64,000 nt of DNA from Nocardia cyriacigeorgica GUH-2 (GTDB lineage Bacteria; Actinomycetota; Actinomycetes; Mycobacteriales; Mycobacteriaceae). Location: the NCBI RefSeq assembly GCF_000284035.1, contig NC_016887.1, positions 3,224,001 through 3,288,000 on the forward strand, read 5' to 3'. This document shows positions 27,228 to 36,050 of the stretch, piece after piece (position 1 is the stretch's first letter; each line of letters opens with the position of its first letter). The position numbers were made by a program, and so were the translations under genes. The notes beneath the pieces were generated by a model. It worked only from the letters and a program-made list of their open reading frames with translations, had not been told where the DNA came from and made no database searches.

Positions 27228-27653
27228 TCAATCAGTAGCTTTGACCTCGACCACCTTGGGTGTTTCCTTCGGTTCTCCCATCGGCACCGCCACCGTCAAG
27301 ATGCCTTTGTTATAGGTGGCTTCGATTCCCTCCGCCTCGGCACCCTCGGGCAGCGTTACCGACCTGTAGAAGGATCCGTAGTTGAACTCCGACCGTCCCT
27401 TCTCCTCCTCCTTCTCGGTCCGCTCGGCCTTGATCGTCAGCTGACGACCCTGCACCGATACTTCGACGTCCTTGGCGGGGTCAATGCCCGGGATCTCGGC
27501 CCGCACGATGTAGCGGCCGTCCTCGACCGTGTCCCCCAGACGCAGAAGGTGGGCGCCGAACATCGGGGCCAGCCCGGTCGGCGCGACTGCGTTCCACAGG
27601 TCGTTGAGTTCAGGTAGCAACGACTGACGATGATGCGCAGGAAGCAGACTCAT
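27228..27653 (-). CDS. Hsp20/alpha-crystallin small heat-shock protein (HspX-like)
   Basis: 141 residues. The alpha-crystallin domain spans about 40-135: YIVRAEIPGIDPAKDVEVSV, then FNYGSFYRSVTLPEGAEA and the GILTVAVP strand, followed by a short tail. It is the counterpart of HspX (Rv2031c, Acr), an ATP-independent chaperone and the best-known DosR target. The acidic-basic EKEEEKGR loop is longer than in many homologs. A ribosome site (GAGGAGAC) precedes the ATG. The DosR-like site at 27764-27777 lies 110 nt upstream. Confidence 0.93.
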   Translation of the reverse strand: MSLLPAHHRQSLLPELNDLWNAVAPTGLAPMFGAHLLRLGDTVEDGRYIVRAEIPGIDPAKDVEVSVQGRQLTIKAERTEKEEEKGRSEFNYGSFYRSVTLPEGAEAEGIEATYNKGILTVAVPMGEPKETPKVVEVKATD

Positions 27654-28044
27654 GATGTCTCCTCAACTGAGGGCGAATGCTGACACCCCAATCCCACTCC
27701 GGCAGCTGAACCACGAATAGAGCACCGCGTCGCCGTCGCCACGGATATCGGGTGCAATACAAGCAGACCAAAGTCCCTCGGATCGGCCCAGATCTGCCCT
27801 GGTCACAGTCCGTTCCGCGTCCGAAAACCGGCCACGTCATCGTCCCCAGCTTCGCCTGTCAGGATGCGCGACTTGCTCCCCGTGGGCACCGTCACGAGTC
27901 AGAGCACGGTGCCCGACGTTCGGGCATAGCCAGCGCATCCCCGCCCGGCCAGCCACATGTCCTGCAAAGAACCGATACCGCAGGGACCCAAAACTTTTGA
28001 TAATCAAGGGAATTCAAATCCGGCACAAGGAGAGGTCACGGCAG
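27654..28044. other. Divergent regulatory region, 391 bp
   Basis: Between the leftward Hsp20 gene and the rightward HTH/membrane gene. It holds the DosR-like site at 27764-27777 and an A+T-rich stretch at about 27989-28020 next to the rightward gene, probably its promoter. No small gene is evident. Confidence 0.5.
27764..27777. promoter_or_regulatory. DosR-like operator upstream of hsp20
   Basis: CAGACCAAAGTCCC matches 11 of 14 core positions; the right half AAAGTCCC is perfect. It is shared in form with the sites at 38777 and 54308 (all contain GACCAAAGTCC). Confidence 0.6.
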
Positions 28045-29310
28045 ATGGCAGCCGAAAGCACGGACCCAGCGGTCACTACTGACGAGCTTCGGGCGATCAC
28101 CACGTTCGAGGAGTTCGGACAGGCGCTGCGGCGCGCCCGCAATCACGCGGGCCTGTCGATGTACGAGTTGATCGGCCGCGGCCGGCAACGAGCTGCGCAA
28201 GCCAGAAAGGACCACGAGCCCGGCGCGGACCAGTTTGCTTTGACAAAGCACATCGTCCAGTCCCTCGAGAAGGGCAAGTTCGTCGTGCAGGACAGCGGTG
28301 AGTTCTTTGGAGACCGCCGGCTCGACGTGTACCTCTACCTGTGCGACGTCCCCGGCGAGCAGGTGCCGGAATGGCGTGACGCCGCCCGCCGGGCACACCA
28401 GGTGGCCACGAACCCGCAGTCGCCCGGCACCGACCCATCGCCGAAACAACCACAAGTCAGTGGATGGTGGAATCGCAGTCGACGAATGGCGATCGCGCAG
28501 GCAGGAGCGTTGGTGGTAGTCGCAGCCCTGCTGATCGGCGGAGGGATGTGGGTGACGGACCGCGGCGATGATTCGGTGGCCGGCCCAGGGGCGTCGCCGC
28601 CGATCGGCTCAGCAACCGGCCAGGCCGGCCCGCAGGGGCGTCCAGGCGTAACCGAGGGCTGTCCGCACCGCGCACAAGAGGCACCCGCGGTCGCCGATAT
28701 CTCGATCCTCGCGTGGTGCCTGTACCGGATGACCGAATCAGGTGGGGGTGAGAGCCCGACGCGCAAGCAGATGAAGTTGCGGCCGTGCATCACCAACAAC
28801 AGCTCGGGCGAACTCGATCTGGGAATAACCAAGACCGCCGACAAGTCCTCGGCGATGCGCCTGCTGGTCAACGCCAAGGACCTGCCGGGGTCGTGGAACC
28901 CGCCGCCTGCCACTGCGGCTGCCGGCGACCGGCCAGTCCAGGTGTCCTGGCAGGGCCACACCTATTGGGCAATTCCGGCCAACGTTCCGCACGATGCTGT
29001 CGAAGTACCCGTCATCGAGAACGGACAGCAGATCGGAACGACCTGGGATGGCTTCTCGACGATCTGGGAGGACGTCAAGCTCACCCCGGAGAACCGCATT
29101 CTGTACGAGCCGATCGAGTACGGCGCCAACGGCTGGCCGATTCAGGAAACCGACCTCGTGTTCAATCTGCCCGGCAGCGACGCCAGCGAGCTCACCATAT
29201 TCGCGCTCGCCATCGTCGACCGCACGAACCCCTCGATCGTCATCGCCGTGTCGCCGGCGTTCGATCCCGGCGGCGCCTGGCCCGAGAACCAGTGGGCCGC
29301 GTACTTCTGA
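28045..29310 (+). CDS. Membrane-anchored XRE-type HTH protein with ectodomain
   Basis: 421 residues. Residues 20-115 resemble an XRE-like helix-turn-helix region (FGQALRRARNHAGLSMYEL ... HIVQSLEKGKF), with an insert. A single membrane helix lies at 149-170 (AIAQAGALVVVAALLIGGG). The remaining 250 residues are outside the membrane and contain cysteines in GCPHRAQE, AWCLYR and RPCITNN. The layout resembles one-component membrane sensors. The ectodomain is not recognised. The start at 28045 has AGGAGAGG upstream; the in-frame ATG at 27997 lies in the A+T-rich promoter stretch. Confidence 0.7.
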   Translation: MAAESTDPAVTTDELRAITTFEEFGQALRRARNHAGLSMYELIGRGRQRAAQARKDHEPGADQFALTKHIVQSLEKGKFVVQDSGEFFGDRRLDVYLYLCDVPGEQVPEWRDAARRAHQVATNPQSPGTDPSPKQPQVSGWWNRSRRMAIAQAGALVVVAALLIGGGMWVTDRGDDSVAGPGASPPIGSATGQAGPQGRPGVTEGCPHRAQEAPAVADISILAWCLYRMTESGGGESPTRKQMKLRPCITNNSSGELDLGITKTADKSSAMRLLVNAKDLPGSWNPPPATAAAGDRPVQVSWQGHTYWAIPANVPHDAVEVPVIENGQQIGTTWDGFSTIWEDVKLTPENRILYEPIEYGANGWPIQETDLVFNLPGSDASELTIFALAIVDRTNPSIVIAVSPAFDPGGAWPENQWAAYF

Positions 29311-29652
29311 CAGTCCCGTCCGACACCGACGTGCGAGCTGCCGCTGCAACCGCGAGTCAGCGGGTTCCACCAGCGTGCTGACATGAACAGGTTCCGAGAA
29401 CCCATTCAGCAAATGTCTCGCTATCCAATTCGGGATTGACGCGGACTCCCGGCAGGCCGTCCACGCAAGGGTCCGTTCGCGCTGGTTAGCGTGTCAGACC
29501 GTGTCAGACTCCGCATATCTGACGAGCATGCGTGGTACCTCGACCTGCGTCTTCGCAGTCAACCAGTCCGAGTATTTGGCTCATGGAAACCTGACAGCAA
29601 CTCTCCGTCTCGTGGCGGTCACACGGACCACCCGCGGACACACGGAGATGTC
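29311..29652. other. Non-coding gap, 342 bp
   Basis: No convincing gene. It contains two direct copies of GTGTCAGAC at 29491-29499 and 29501-29509, ten bases apart, which could be a regulator site for the small gene at 29653. Confidence 0.4.
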
Positions 29653-29889
29653 ATGGACGACACGACTCGACCGGGAACCAACGAGCACGATCGTGACGAG
29701 TGGCGGGCAGGCACATCCCGCCGGACCCGGGTGCGCCGGATGACAATCCACCTGGGCGCGACCGGCTCTAGCCTTCTGGGGACCGTGCTCGCAGTCATGG
29801 GGCACGAGGAGCTCTCTCTCGCTGCCCACGGCGTCGCGACGAGCTTGCGGGTACTCAACACCGTGCTCGACCACCGCGCCCGCCGGTAG
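29653..29889 (+). CDS. Small hypothetical protein, 78 residues
   Basis: Starts at ATG 29653 after GGAGATGTC. The first 30 residues are charged (MDDTTRPGTNEHDRDEWR), the rest mildly hydrophobic (MTIHLGATGSSLLGTVLAVMG, then AAHGVATSLRVLNTVLDH), perhaps an amphipathic or membrane-associated helix. Not recognised. A strong terminator hairpin follows directly, which supports a real transcript. Confidence 0.5.
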   Translation: MDDTTRPGTNEHDRDEWRAGTSRRTRVRRMTIHLGATGSSLLGTVLAVMGHEELSLAAHGVATSLRVLNTVLDHRARR

Positions 29890-29914
29890 CCGCGCGCACG
29901 GCGCACACCAATGA

Positions 29915-29949
29915 CTGAGAGCCCGGAGAACTCGACTCCGGGCTCTCAG
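29915..29949. terminator. Perfect 14-bp hairpin terminator
   Basis: CTGAGAGCCCGGAG pairs fully with CTCCGGGCTCTCAG around a 7-base loop. It lies 25 bp after the small gene ending at 29889. Confidence 0.8.
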
Positions 29950-30099
29950 TGCGTTCTGGTGCAGGTATTCCGCAGCCGGATGACCATCGACCTGACACCG
30001 GCACACCAATGGCCCTAGGGTTTCTCAGCCGCCGAGCGGACGCTGGTTGGCGTGGACAACTCGGCTTCGATACGCAACCGAGCAGGCGCGCAGAAGACC

Positions 30100-31095
30100 A
30101 TGCGTACGTGGCGGGTCGACGGACCGGCTCCGATCGATTCAGGTCCTCTACGGATACACGAATCGCCCGTCCCCGCCCCCGAAGCGGGAGACCTTGTGGT
30201 GCGGGTGCTGGCCTGCGGGGTATGCCGGACGGATCTGCACGTCGTCGAGGGCGACCTTCCCGTGCATCGTCGCTCTGTCGTACCGGGGCATGAAGTGGTT
30301 GGCGAAGTGGTCGAGACCGCCGGGAATACTCGATTCGCCGTCGGTGACCGAGTCGGTATCCCGTGGTTACGACATACCTGCGGCGTGTGCAGGTATTGCC
30401 GCCGTGGCGCAGAGAACCTGTGTCCCAACTCGCGCTACACCGGGTGGGACGATGACGGCGGGTACTCCGAATACGCTGTTGCTCCGGCAGATTTCGCGCT
30501 ACCACTACCCGCCGGGTATTCGGACGCCGAACTGGCACCACTGTTGTGCGCGGGCATCATCGGCTATCACGCCCTGCTGCGTGCGGAACTGCCGGTCGAA
30601 GGCGTTCTGGGTATCTATGGTTTCGGCGGAAGCGCGCACCTGACAGCACAAATCGCGATCGCTCGCGGTGCACGCGTGCATGTGATGACACGGGGCGAGG
30701 CGGCTCGTGAGCTGGCCGCGGCCCTGGGGGCCGCCTCAGTACAAGGCCAGGCCGACGCACCGCCGGAGCCACTGGACTCGGCGATCCTGTTCGCGCCCGC
30801 CGGTGAGCTGGTTCCGCCCGCACTCGAGGCGTTGGACAGCGGGGGCACTCTTGCCTTGGCCGGCATCCACATGTCCGATATTCCGCCTTTGAACTACCAG
30901 CGCCACCTGTTCCGGGAACGCCAGCTGCGCAGCGTCACCTCCAACACCCGGGCCCAGGCCCTGGAGTTCCTTTCCTTCGCCGGCCGTCATCACTTGCGCG
31001 TATCGATCCATCGCTACACGCTCGACCACGCCGATCGAGCGCTCTCCGATCTCGCCCACGGACGCTTCGACGGCGCCGCCGTGCTCACTGCCTGA
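30100..31095 (+). CDS. Zinc-dependent alcohol dehydrogenase (AdhA type)
   Basis: 331 residues of the MDR superfamily. Catalytic zinc ligands: Cys in [10 protein letters not shown] and His-Glu in [12 protein letters not shown]. Structural zinc site: [15 protein letters not shown]. The nucleotide-binding turn is [15 protein letters not shown]. The substrate loop around [13 protein letters not shown] resembles mycobacterial AdhA (Rv1862) and other bacterial ADHs that oxidise short-chain alcohols with NAD. The ATG at 30100 gives the usual MRTWRV N-terminus; its ribosome site is weak, and an in-frame ATG at 30052 is possible. It stands alone between two terminators. Confidence 0.88.
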   Translation: MRTWRVDGPAPIDSGPLRIHESPVPAPEAGDLVVRVLACGVCRTDLHVVEGDLPVHRRSVVPGHEVVGEVVETAGNTRFAVGDRVGIPWLRHTCGVCRYCRRGAENLCPNSRYTGWDDDGGYSEYAVAPADFALPLPAGYSDAELAPLLCAGIIGYHALLRAELPVEGVLGIYGFGGSAHLTAQIAIARGARVHVMTRGEAARELAAALGAASVQGQADAPPEPLDSAILFAPAGELVPPALEALDSGGTLALAGIHMSDIPPLNYQRHLFRERQLRSVTSNTRAQALEFLSFAGRHHLRVSIHRYTLDHADRALSDLAHGRFDGAAVLTA

Positions 31096-31272
31096 GGCCG
31101 GCAAGCTCCGGCGGCCTGGGCTTCCGGTGGCTGCCCCACGCGCGTTCGCACGCATCCCCGTTCCGTGGCAGCACGGTATCCGCTGGTCAGCATGGCGCAA
31201 AGAATTCTTGGTGACCAGCAATCGCTGGATCATTCGGCCGGCGGCACTGGCGCCGGAACAAGGGAGATCACC

Positions 31273-31590
31273 ATGAAAACCTCGATGAAGCGTCTTATCG
31301 TTGCAACGGCTTTGGCGGCACCGCTGATGATTTCGGGAATGGGGCTGGCCGCCGCGGCTCCGTCGGTCACTCCGGGTGGAGCGGGCGCTCCGTTCGACGG
31401 CACCGTGAGCGCACCTGCGGGTGAGGTGTGGTCATGCTTGATCACCGCACCGGGCTTCGGGTGGACGGTGGCGACCAGCGTGCCGGTCCCGTTCGTCACA
31501 GCACCGCCTGCGGCGGCCCCGGCAGGAGTGTCCGGGTGGTGCGTCGGGCTACCCGGGTTGATCGCACCACTGACCGGCAGCGTGGCCTGA
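31273..31590 (+). CDS. Small secreted protein
   Basis: 105 residues. Residues 1-29 form a signal peptide (basic MKTSMKR, hydrophobic core, AAA cleavage region). The mature part of about 76 residues is rich in Pro, Ala and Gly and has two cysteines (VWSCLITAP and SGWCVGLPG) that could form a disulfide. Such short secreted proteins are frequent in Nocardia and mycobacteria; no function is known. AAGGGAGA ten bases upstream supports the start. It ends 15 bp before a terminator. Confidence 0.75.
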   Translation: MKTSMKRLIVATALAAPLMISGMGLAAAAPSVTPGGAGAPFDGTVSAPAGEVWSCLITAPGFGWTVATSVPVPFVTAPPAAAPAGVSGWCVGLPGLIAPLTGSVA

Positions 31591-31605
31591 CCGAGTCGCC
31601 GAATG

Positions 31606-31634
31606 CCCGGCACCGCAACGAACCGGGTGCCGGG
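31606..31634. terminator. Hairpin terminator between convergent genes
   Basis: CCCGGCACC pairs with GGTGCCGGG around an 11-base loop, between the secreted-protein gene and the kinase-regulator gene that ends at 31638. Confidence 0.7.
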
Positions 31635-31637
31635 TGT

Positions 31638-33236
31638 TCACGCGTTCGATGAGCGCAGGTGCTCGAGGACCGCGAGTACGCGGCGGTGATCGTCGGGTTC
31701 GGGGTGCAGGCCGAGTTTGACGAAGATCGCCCGAACGTGCGCTTCGACGGTGCGTTCGCCGAGGAACAGGGCGGCGCCGATGGCCTTGTTCGAGCGGCCT
31801 TCGGCCATCAATCCGAGGACCTCGCGTTCGCGCTCGGACAGTTCGTCTATCGGCCGTCGCTGACGATGCGGGCGCCCTACCATCCGCTTGATGACGCTCG
31901 GGTCGATGGCGCAGCCGCCGTCGGCGACGCGACGCAGGTCGCTGACGAATTCGTCGATATCGGAGACGCGGTCTTTGAGCAGGTATCCCAGTCCCTCGGT
32001 ACCGGTCGCGATCAGACTCGAGACATGGTCGGTTTCGACATACTGCGATAACAGCAGCACAGCGGTGGCGGGGTACTCGCTGCGGATCGTCATCGCCGCG
32101 TCGATGCCCTCGGTGGTGTGCGTGGGCGGCATCCGAATATCGACCACCGCCACCGTCGGATGGTGCGTGCCGACCAGGCGCAGCAGCGACGGCGCGTCAG
32201 CTGCTTCACCGACCACGTCGATGCCTTCGTCCTGCAGTAGCCGCACGATCCCGCCGCGCAGCAGCCCAGAGTCATCGGCGATGACAACCCGCAAAGGGCC
32301 GTCGCCGTGCACGGCTCCCGTCGGTCCCGAGTCGAGCCGGGTCGCGACGTCGTTCGTCGCAGTAGGGTCGGCGACCAAGCTCGGCTCGACACCGAGTGCC
32401 TCGGCTGCCGCGGTGAAGAATGCCCGGCAGGTCGGAAACCGGTCGGCGGGGGCTTTCGCGAGCGCGCGGGCCACCACCGGATCCAGGAGCGCAGAAAGCC
32501 CGGGCCGCTGGCGGCTGGGCCGGGGAATCGGCCCGTGACTGTGTGCCTGCCACAGTTGGGCGAGGCTGCGGCCGGAATAGGGTGGCCGGCCGACGAGCAG
32601 TGCATAGAAGGTGCAGCCGAGCGCGTAGATATCGCAGCGATCGTCGATGACACTGTCGCCGAACTGTTCGGGCGCCGCGTATTCCAGGCTCGCGACGAAC
32701 ATGCCGGTGCGAGTCAGCCCGGTGGCCTCGTCCAGCGCTTTGGCGATGCCGAAGTCGGCGAGCAGGACGCGTTCGGGCTCGTTCGGGCCCGGTGGCGGAC
32801 CCAGCAGGATGTTGGCCGGCTTCACATCACGGTGCAACACACCGCAGTGGTGCGCGTAATCGAGTGCCCGTCCGATCTCACTGACGATGTGCAGCGCCCG
32901 CCCCGGCCCCACCGGCCCGTCGCGGACCAACTCGGCGGCGGTCGTGCCCGGCACGTACTGCATGGAGATCCACAGCCGGTCTCCGACGTGGCCGCGGTCG
33001 TAGACGGCCACGATGTTGGGGTGTTCGAGCCGGGCGGCATGGTCGGCTTCCAGTTCGAAGCGGGCCCGCAGGGAATCGTCGGCGGCGGGTCCGGTGTGCA
33101 GAACCTTCAACGCGACCTGACGCGGCAGGTGCGGATGTTCGGCGAGGTACACCGCCCCCATGCCGCCGGTACCGAGCAGCCCCTCGATGCGGTATCCCGC
33201 GAAGAGGCTGCCGGTCGTCAACTGCCCGGTGTCCAT
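31638..33236 (-). CDS. Ser/Thr protein kinase fused to a LuxR-type response regulator
   Basis: 532 residues from ATG 33236. Residues 15-285 are a Hanks-type kinase: glycine loop LLGTGGMGAVYLAE, catalytic HRDVKPAN (about 135-142) and DFG (161). No membrane helix follows. Instead residues 315-435 form a receiver domain (IADDSGLLRGGIVRLLQDEG, phospho-acceptor Asp in VVDIRMPP at about 366, LLKDR) and 460-520 a LuxR/NarL DNA-binding domain (LSEREREVLGLMAEGRS). The protein could thus accept phosphate on Asp from a histidine kinase and phosphorylate Ser/Thr itself. It lies 89 bp after the histidine kinase gene, its probable partner. A longer start at 33272 is possible. Confidence 0.92.
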   Translation of the reverse strand: MDTGQLTTGSLFAGYRIEGLLGTGGMGAVYLAEHPHLPRQVALKVLHTGPAADDSLRARFELEADHAARLEHPNIVAVYDRGHVGDRLWISMQYVPGTTAAELVRDGPVGPGRALHIVSEIGRALDYAHHCGVLHRDVKPANILLGPPPGPNEPERVLLADFGIAKALDEATGLTRTGMFVASLEYAAPEQFGDSVIDDRCDIYALGCTFYALLVGRPPYSGRSLAQLWQAHSHGPIPRPSRQRPGLSALLDPVVARALAKAPADRFPTCRAFFTAAAEALGVEPSLVADPTATNDVATRLDSGPTGAVHGDGPLRVVIADDSGLLRGGIVRLLQDEGIDVVGEAADAPSLLRLVGTHHPTVAVVDIRMPPTHTTEGIDAAMTIRSEYPATAVLLLSQYVETDHVSSLIATGTEGLGYLLKDRVSDIDEFVSDLRRVADGGCAIDPSVIKRMVGRPHRQRRPIDELSEREREVLGLMAEGRSNKAIGAALFLGERTVEAHVRAIFVKLGLHPEPDDHRRVLAVLEHLRSSNA

Positions 33237-33325
33237 CGCCAACCACCATCCTTCGCGGCGGCCCACCTCCATTGAACTACGTTCGCGCAGGTCGGGGAAC
33301 CGGGTACCGACGGTCCGAATCGGGC

Positions 33326-35155
33326 TCAGGAGCCCGCATCCGGCTCGAGGGGCAGCACAGCGGTGATCCTGGTGCCCTTGCCGACCGGACTATCGACGGT
33401 GAGGGTGCCACCGAGCGCCGCGGTGCGATCACTCAGGCCGCTCAGCCCGCCGCCAGGGGTCATGGCCGCTCCGCCGGCGCCGTCGTCGGCGATGACGAGC
33501 GACAGGGCGTCACCGTCACAGTGCAGCTCGATGTCGATCAGTCCGGCCCCGGCATGCTTACAGCTGTTCGCCACCGCCTCGGCGGCGATGAAATAGGCCG
33601 CGAGCTCGATGCCGGCGGGCGGCCGCGACCGCAGGCCGTCATGGATCTCGACCGGCACCGGGGCCCGCTCGGCCAGTGAGTGCAATGCGGCGGCGATTCC
33701 GCGTTCGGCGAGCACCGGCGGATAGACACCACGGGCAAGTTCGCGCAGTTCGGTCAGCGCCGTCGCCAATTCGGTGGCACCGTCGGAGAGCAACGCGCGC
33801 AGACGGTCTCCATCCGGTGCGCGCTGCGCCCGGCGCAACAGCAATTCCGCTGCGACCAGGCGCTGCTGTGCGCCATCGTGCAGATCGCGTTCGAGGCGTC
33901 GCCGCTGGGCGTCCCCCGCAGCGACGATGCGTTCCCGGGACCGGCGCACCTCGACCAGCTGAGCGCGCAACTCCTGCTGCAACCGCGCATGTTCCAGCGC
34001 CAGCACGGTGGCTCCGCGCACCGCCGCCAGCAGTTCCGGCTGTGCACGCAGCGTCTCGTCGTAGACCAGGGCGCCCGCCGGCACCCCCTCGCGTTCGAGA
34101 ACAGTCGCCGCCCGTGAGCTGTTTCCACGCGGCAGCGTGCGAGGCGAACCATCCTCGTCGACATAGATGCCACGTTCAGCGTCATAGGTCCACAACACCA
34201 GCGTCGGGTCGTGCACAGCGCGACGCAGGGCGCCGACGAAACTCTCCTCGATCGGCGCGCTACCGATTTCGACCATCGCATCGCTGATCGCGGCCTTGGC
34301 CAAGCGATACCGCACCAAGCCCCAGACCACCGCGATCGGCAGCAGCGCGGTCGTCGGGTACCGCAGGTCGTTGAACCATCCCGCTTGCCAGCCCGGGAAC
34401 CGGGCAGCGCCGAGCAACAGCCAGATGGTGACCGCCGCCGACAGCAGACACGCCACCGCCAACGGCGTATATCCCGCGCGGAACGCCGCCGAACCGGCCC
34501 ACCAGCGATACCCGATCACCCCGAGCAACACCGCACCCATCAGCAGCGCGATCGCACCCACACCGATCTGCAACGACTCGGCCAGGGCCGGCACATCCCG
34601 GACGAGTAGCAAGTTGACCGAAGTCGAGGGAAAACTACTCAGAGCCCGCCGCGGGTCGAAGAACAACCACTCGGCCGCGACGCCGACCGTCGCGAGCAGC
34701 CAGGCCCCGCCCACGAACCAGCGCTCCCAGCGCCGCCGCAGCCGCCCGGAAGGAAACCCGAGCATCATCTGGATCAATACCGGCAGATACAGATTGGTCA
34801 ACAAAACCCCGGCCGTGAACAACACCGGATCACTGGAACGGCGAATCCCACCCATCAACCACAGCAGACCGGCAACCGCGATCAACGGCCCCGCGAGCAC
34901 ATCCGGACGCGCCCGCCACGCCAGCATCCCGGACACCACGAACGACAACCCCGCACACAGGAACAACACCAGCTCGACCACCCCGAACACCGGCGGATTC
35001 GTCCCCTGCGCGGCCACAAACGCTTCCCGCGGCCCGAGCAACAACGCCCGCGCCGGATCGTGGACCGCCTGCTCCGACCAGTCCACGGCGAGCACGACAA
35101 CCGCCACCACCGCCACGGTGGCCGCGACCATCACCATGAGTGTTCGACGACTCAT
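33326..35155 (-). CDS. NarL-class membrane sensor histidine kinase
   Basis: 609 residues. The first 285 contain about eight membrane helices in an integral sensor without a large external loop. A linker with a degenerate GAF-like region follows, then the HisKA_3 dimerisation motif RDLHDGAQQRL with acceptor His426, and an ATPase domain with ANSCKHA (N box), DDGAGGAAMTPGGGLSGLSDR and GTRITAVLPL. The family phosphorylates NarL/LuxR-type receivers, and one is fused to the kinase encoded just downstream, so the two form a signalling operon. The signal sensed is unknown. Start at 35155 with AGGA upstream. Confidence 0.92.
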   Translation of the reverse strand: MSRRTLMVMVAATVAVVAVVVLAVDWSEQAVHDPARALLLGPREAFVAAQGTNPPVFGVVELVLFLCAGLSFVVSGMLAWRARPDVLAGPLIAVAGLLWLMGGIRRSSDPVLFTAGVLLTNLYLPVLIQMMLGFPSGRLRRRWERWFVGGAWLLATVGVAAEWLFFDPRRALSSFPSTSVNLLLVRDVPALAESLQIGVGAIALLMGAVLLGVIGYRWWAGSAAFRAGYTPLAVACLLSAAVTIWLLLGAARFPGWQAGWFNDLRYPTTALLPIAVVWGLVRYRLAKAAISDAMVEIGSAPIEESFVGALRRAVHDPTLVLWTYDAERGIYVDEDGSPRTLPRGNSSRAATVLEREGVPAGALVYDETLRAQPELLAAVRGATVLALEHARLQQELRAQLVEVRRSRERIVAAGDAQRRRLERDLHDGAQQRLVAAELLLRRAQRAPDGDRLRALLSDGATELATALTELRELARGVYPPVLAERGIAAALHSLAERAPVPVEIHDGLRSRPPAGIELAAYFIAAEAVANSCKHAGAGLIDIELHCDGDALSLVIADDGAGGAAMTPGGGLSGLSDRTAALGGTLTVDSPVGKGTRITAVLPLEPDAGS

Positions 35156-35434
35156 CGCCAGTCCTACAATCGCCGGTCGACATCCAGCCTCGTCCACCCC
35201 GAGCCGACGCGCTACCGTGCCAGCACCGAAAGCCGCGGACGAATCCGGGCCCCAGCGTCGCTGGCGATACCTGCCTTCACGATCACGATCGAGACGTCCG
35301 GCGCGCCGACTCCCCTGGTCCGCGGCATCTGGTCGACGAGTCCAGCAACCTCACTTCGATCAATAACTGATAACGCCAGGAACACCTCGCGGGAAACAGC
35401 CTCTATTCGGCTGGATTCGCTGGATAATTCGGAA

Positions 35435-35947
35435 ATGCGGAGACGCTTCGTGGTGGCGGTCGTCGGTGTCGCTCTGGCCTTGAGCGGCTGTTCGAATGAC
35501 GGTGAATCCGGTAGCAATACGACCCCTTCCGTCCAGCGCACCCCCTCAGCAGCACCAGAGGCGCTCGGGGAGGGCGCTCCGACGAGCCCGCTCGGCGGCA
35601 CGTTGAAGGTCTGGAACGAAAACCAAATGGCCGAGTACACGGTCGCGAATCCGCATCGGGCGAGCAACGGCATGATGGCGTTGGATCTGACCATGGAAGT
35701 CCGACAAGGTAACAACTATGTGCCGGGGACCTTCTTTGTCTTGACTGATGCCGGCAAGAAGATTGAGCAATTCATCGACTATCCCCTCGAACCTCATCCT
35801 GATTGGTTCGACTACTCGGGGTCGATGGTCGCTGGAGAACGTCGTGAGGGCGAAATCCTGTTCGACGCACCAGAGGGAGCTCGGGTTGAAAAGGTGATCC
35901 TCTACCACGGCACCCTCTTCCCGCCCGTCGCGTTCTGGACAGCTTGA
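35435..35947 (+). CDS. Lipoprotein, DUF4352-like
   Basis: 170 residues. A lipoprotein signal runs to the lipobox LSGC (Cys19) after MRRRFVVAVVGVALA. A Ser/Thr/Pro-rich spacer follows, then a beta-rich domain (EYTVANPHRASNGMMALDLT, TFFVLTDAGKKIEQF, ILFDAPEGARVEKVIL) like the immunoglobulin-fold DUF4352 domains of actinobacterial lipoproteins. Function unknown; expected to be anchored outside the membrane. The ribosome site is weak. The upstream 279-bp gap separates it from the divergent histidine kinase gene. Confidence 0.78.
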   Translation: MRRRFVVAVVGVALALSGCSNDGESGSNTTPSVQRTPSAAPEALGEGAPTSPLGGTLKVWNENQMAEYTVANPHRASNGMMALDLTMEVRQGNNYVPGTFFVLTDAGKKIEQFIDYPLEPHPDWFDYSGSMVAGERREGEILFDAPEGARVEKVILYHGTLFPPVAFWTA

Positions 35948-36050
35948 ACCGTTCGGCCATAGCGTCCGTGGCCCGCATCCGACGTCATAAATCCGCGAGA
36001 CCTGTCTGCGGCCGTACGACCACCGGCGGCAGCCGTGCAAGGCACGTCGA

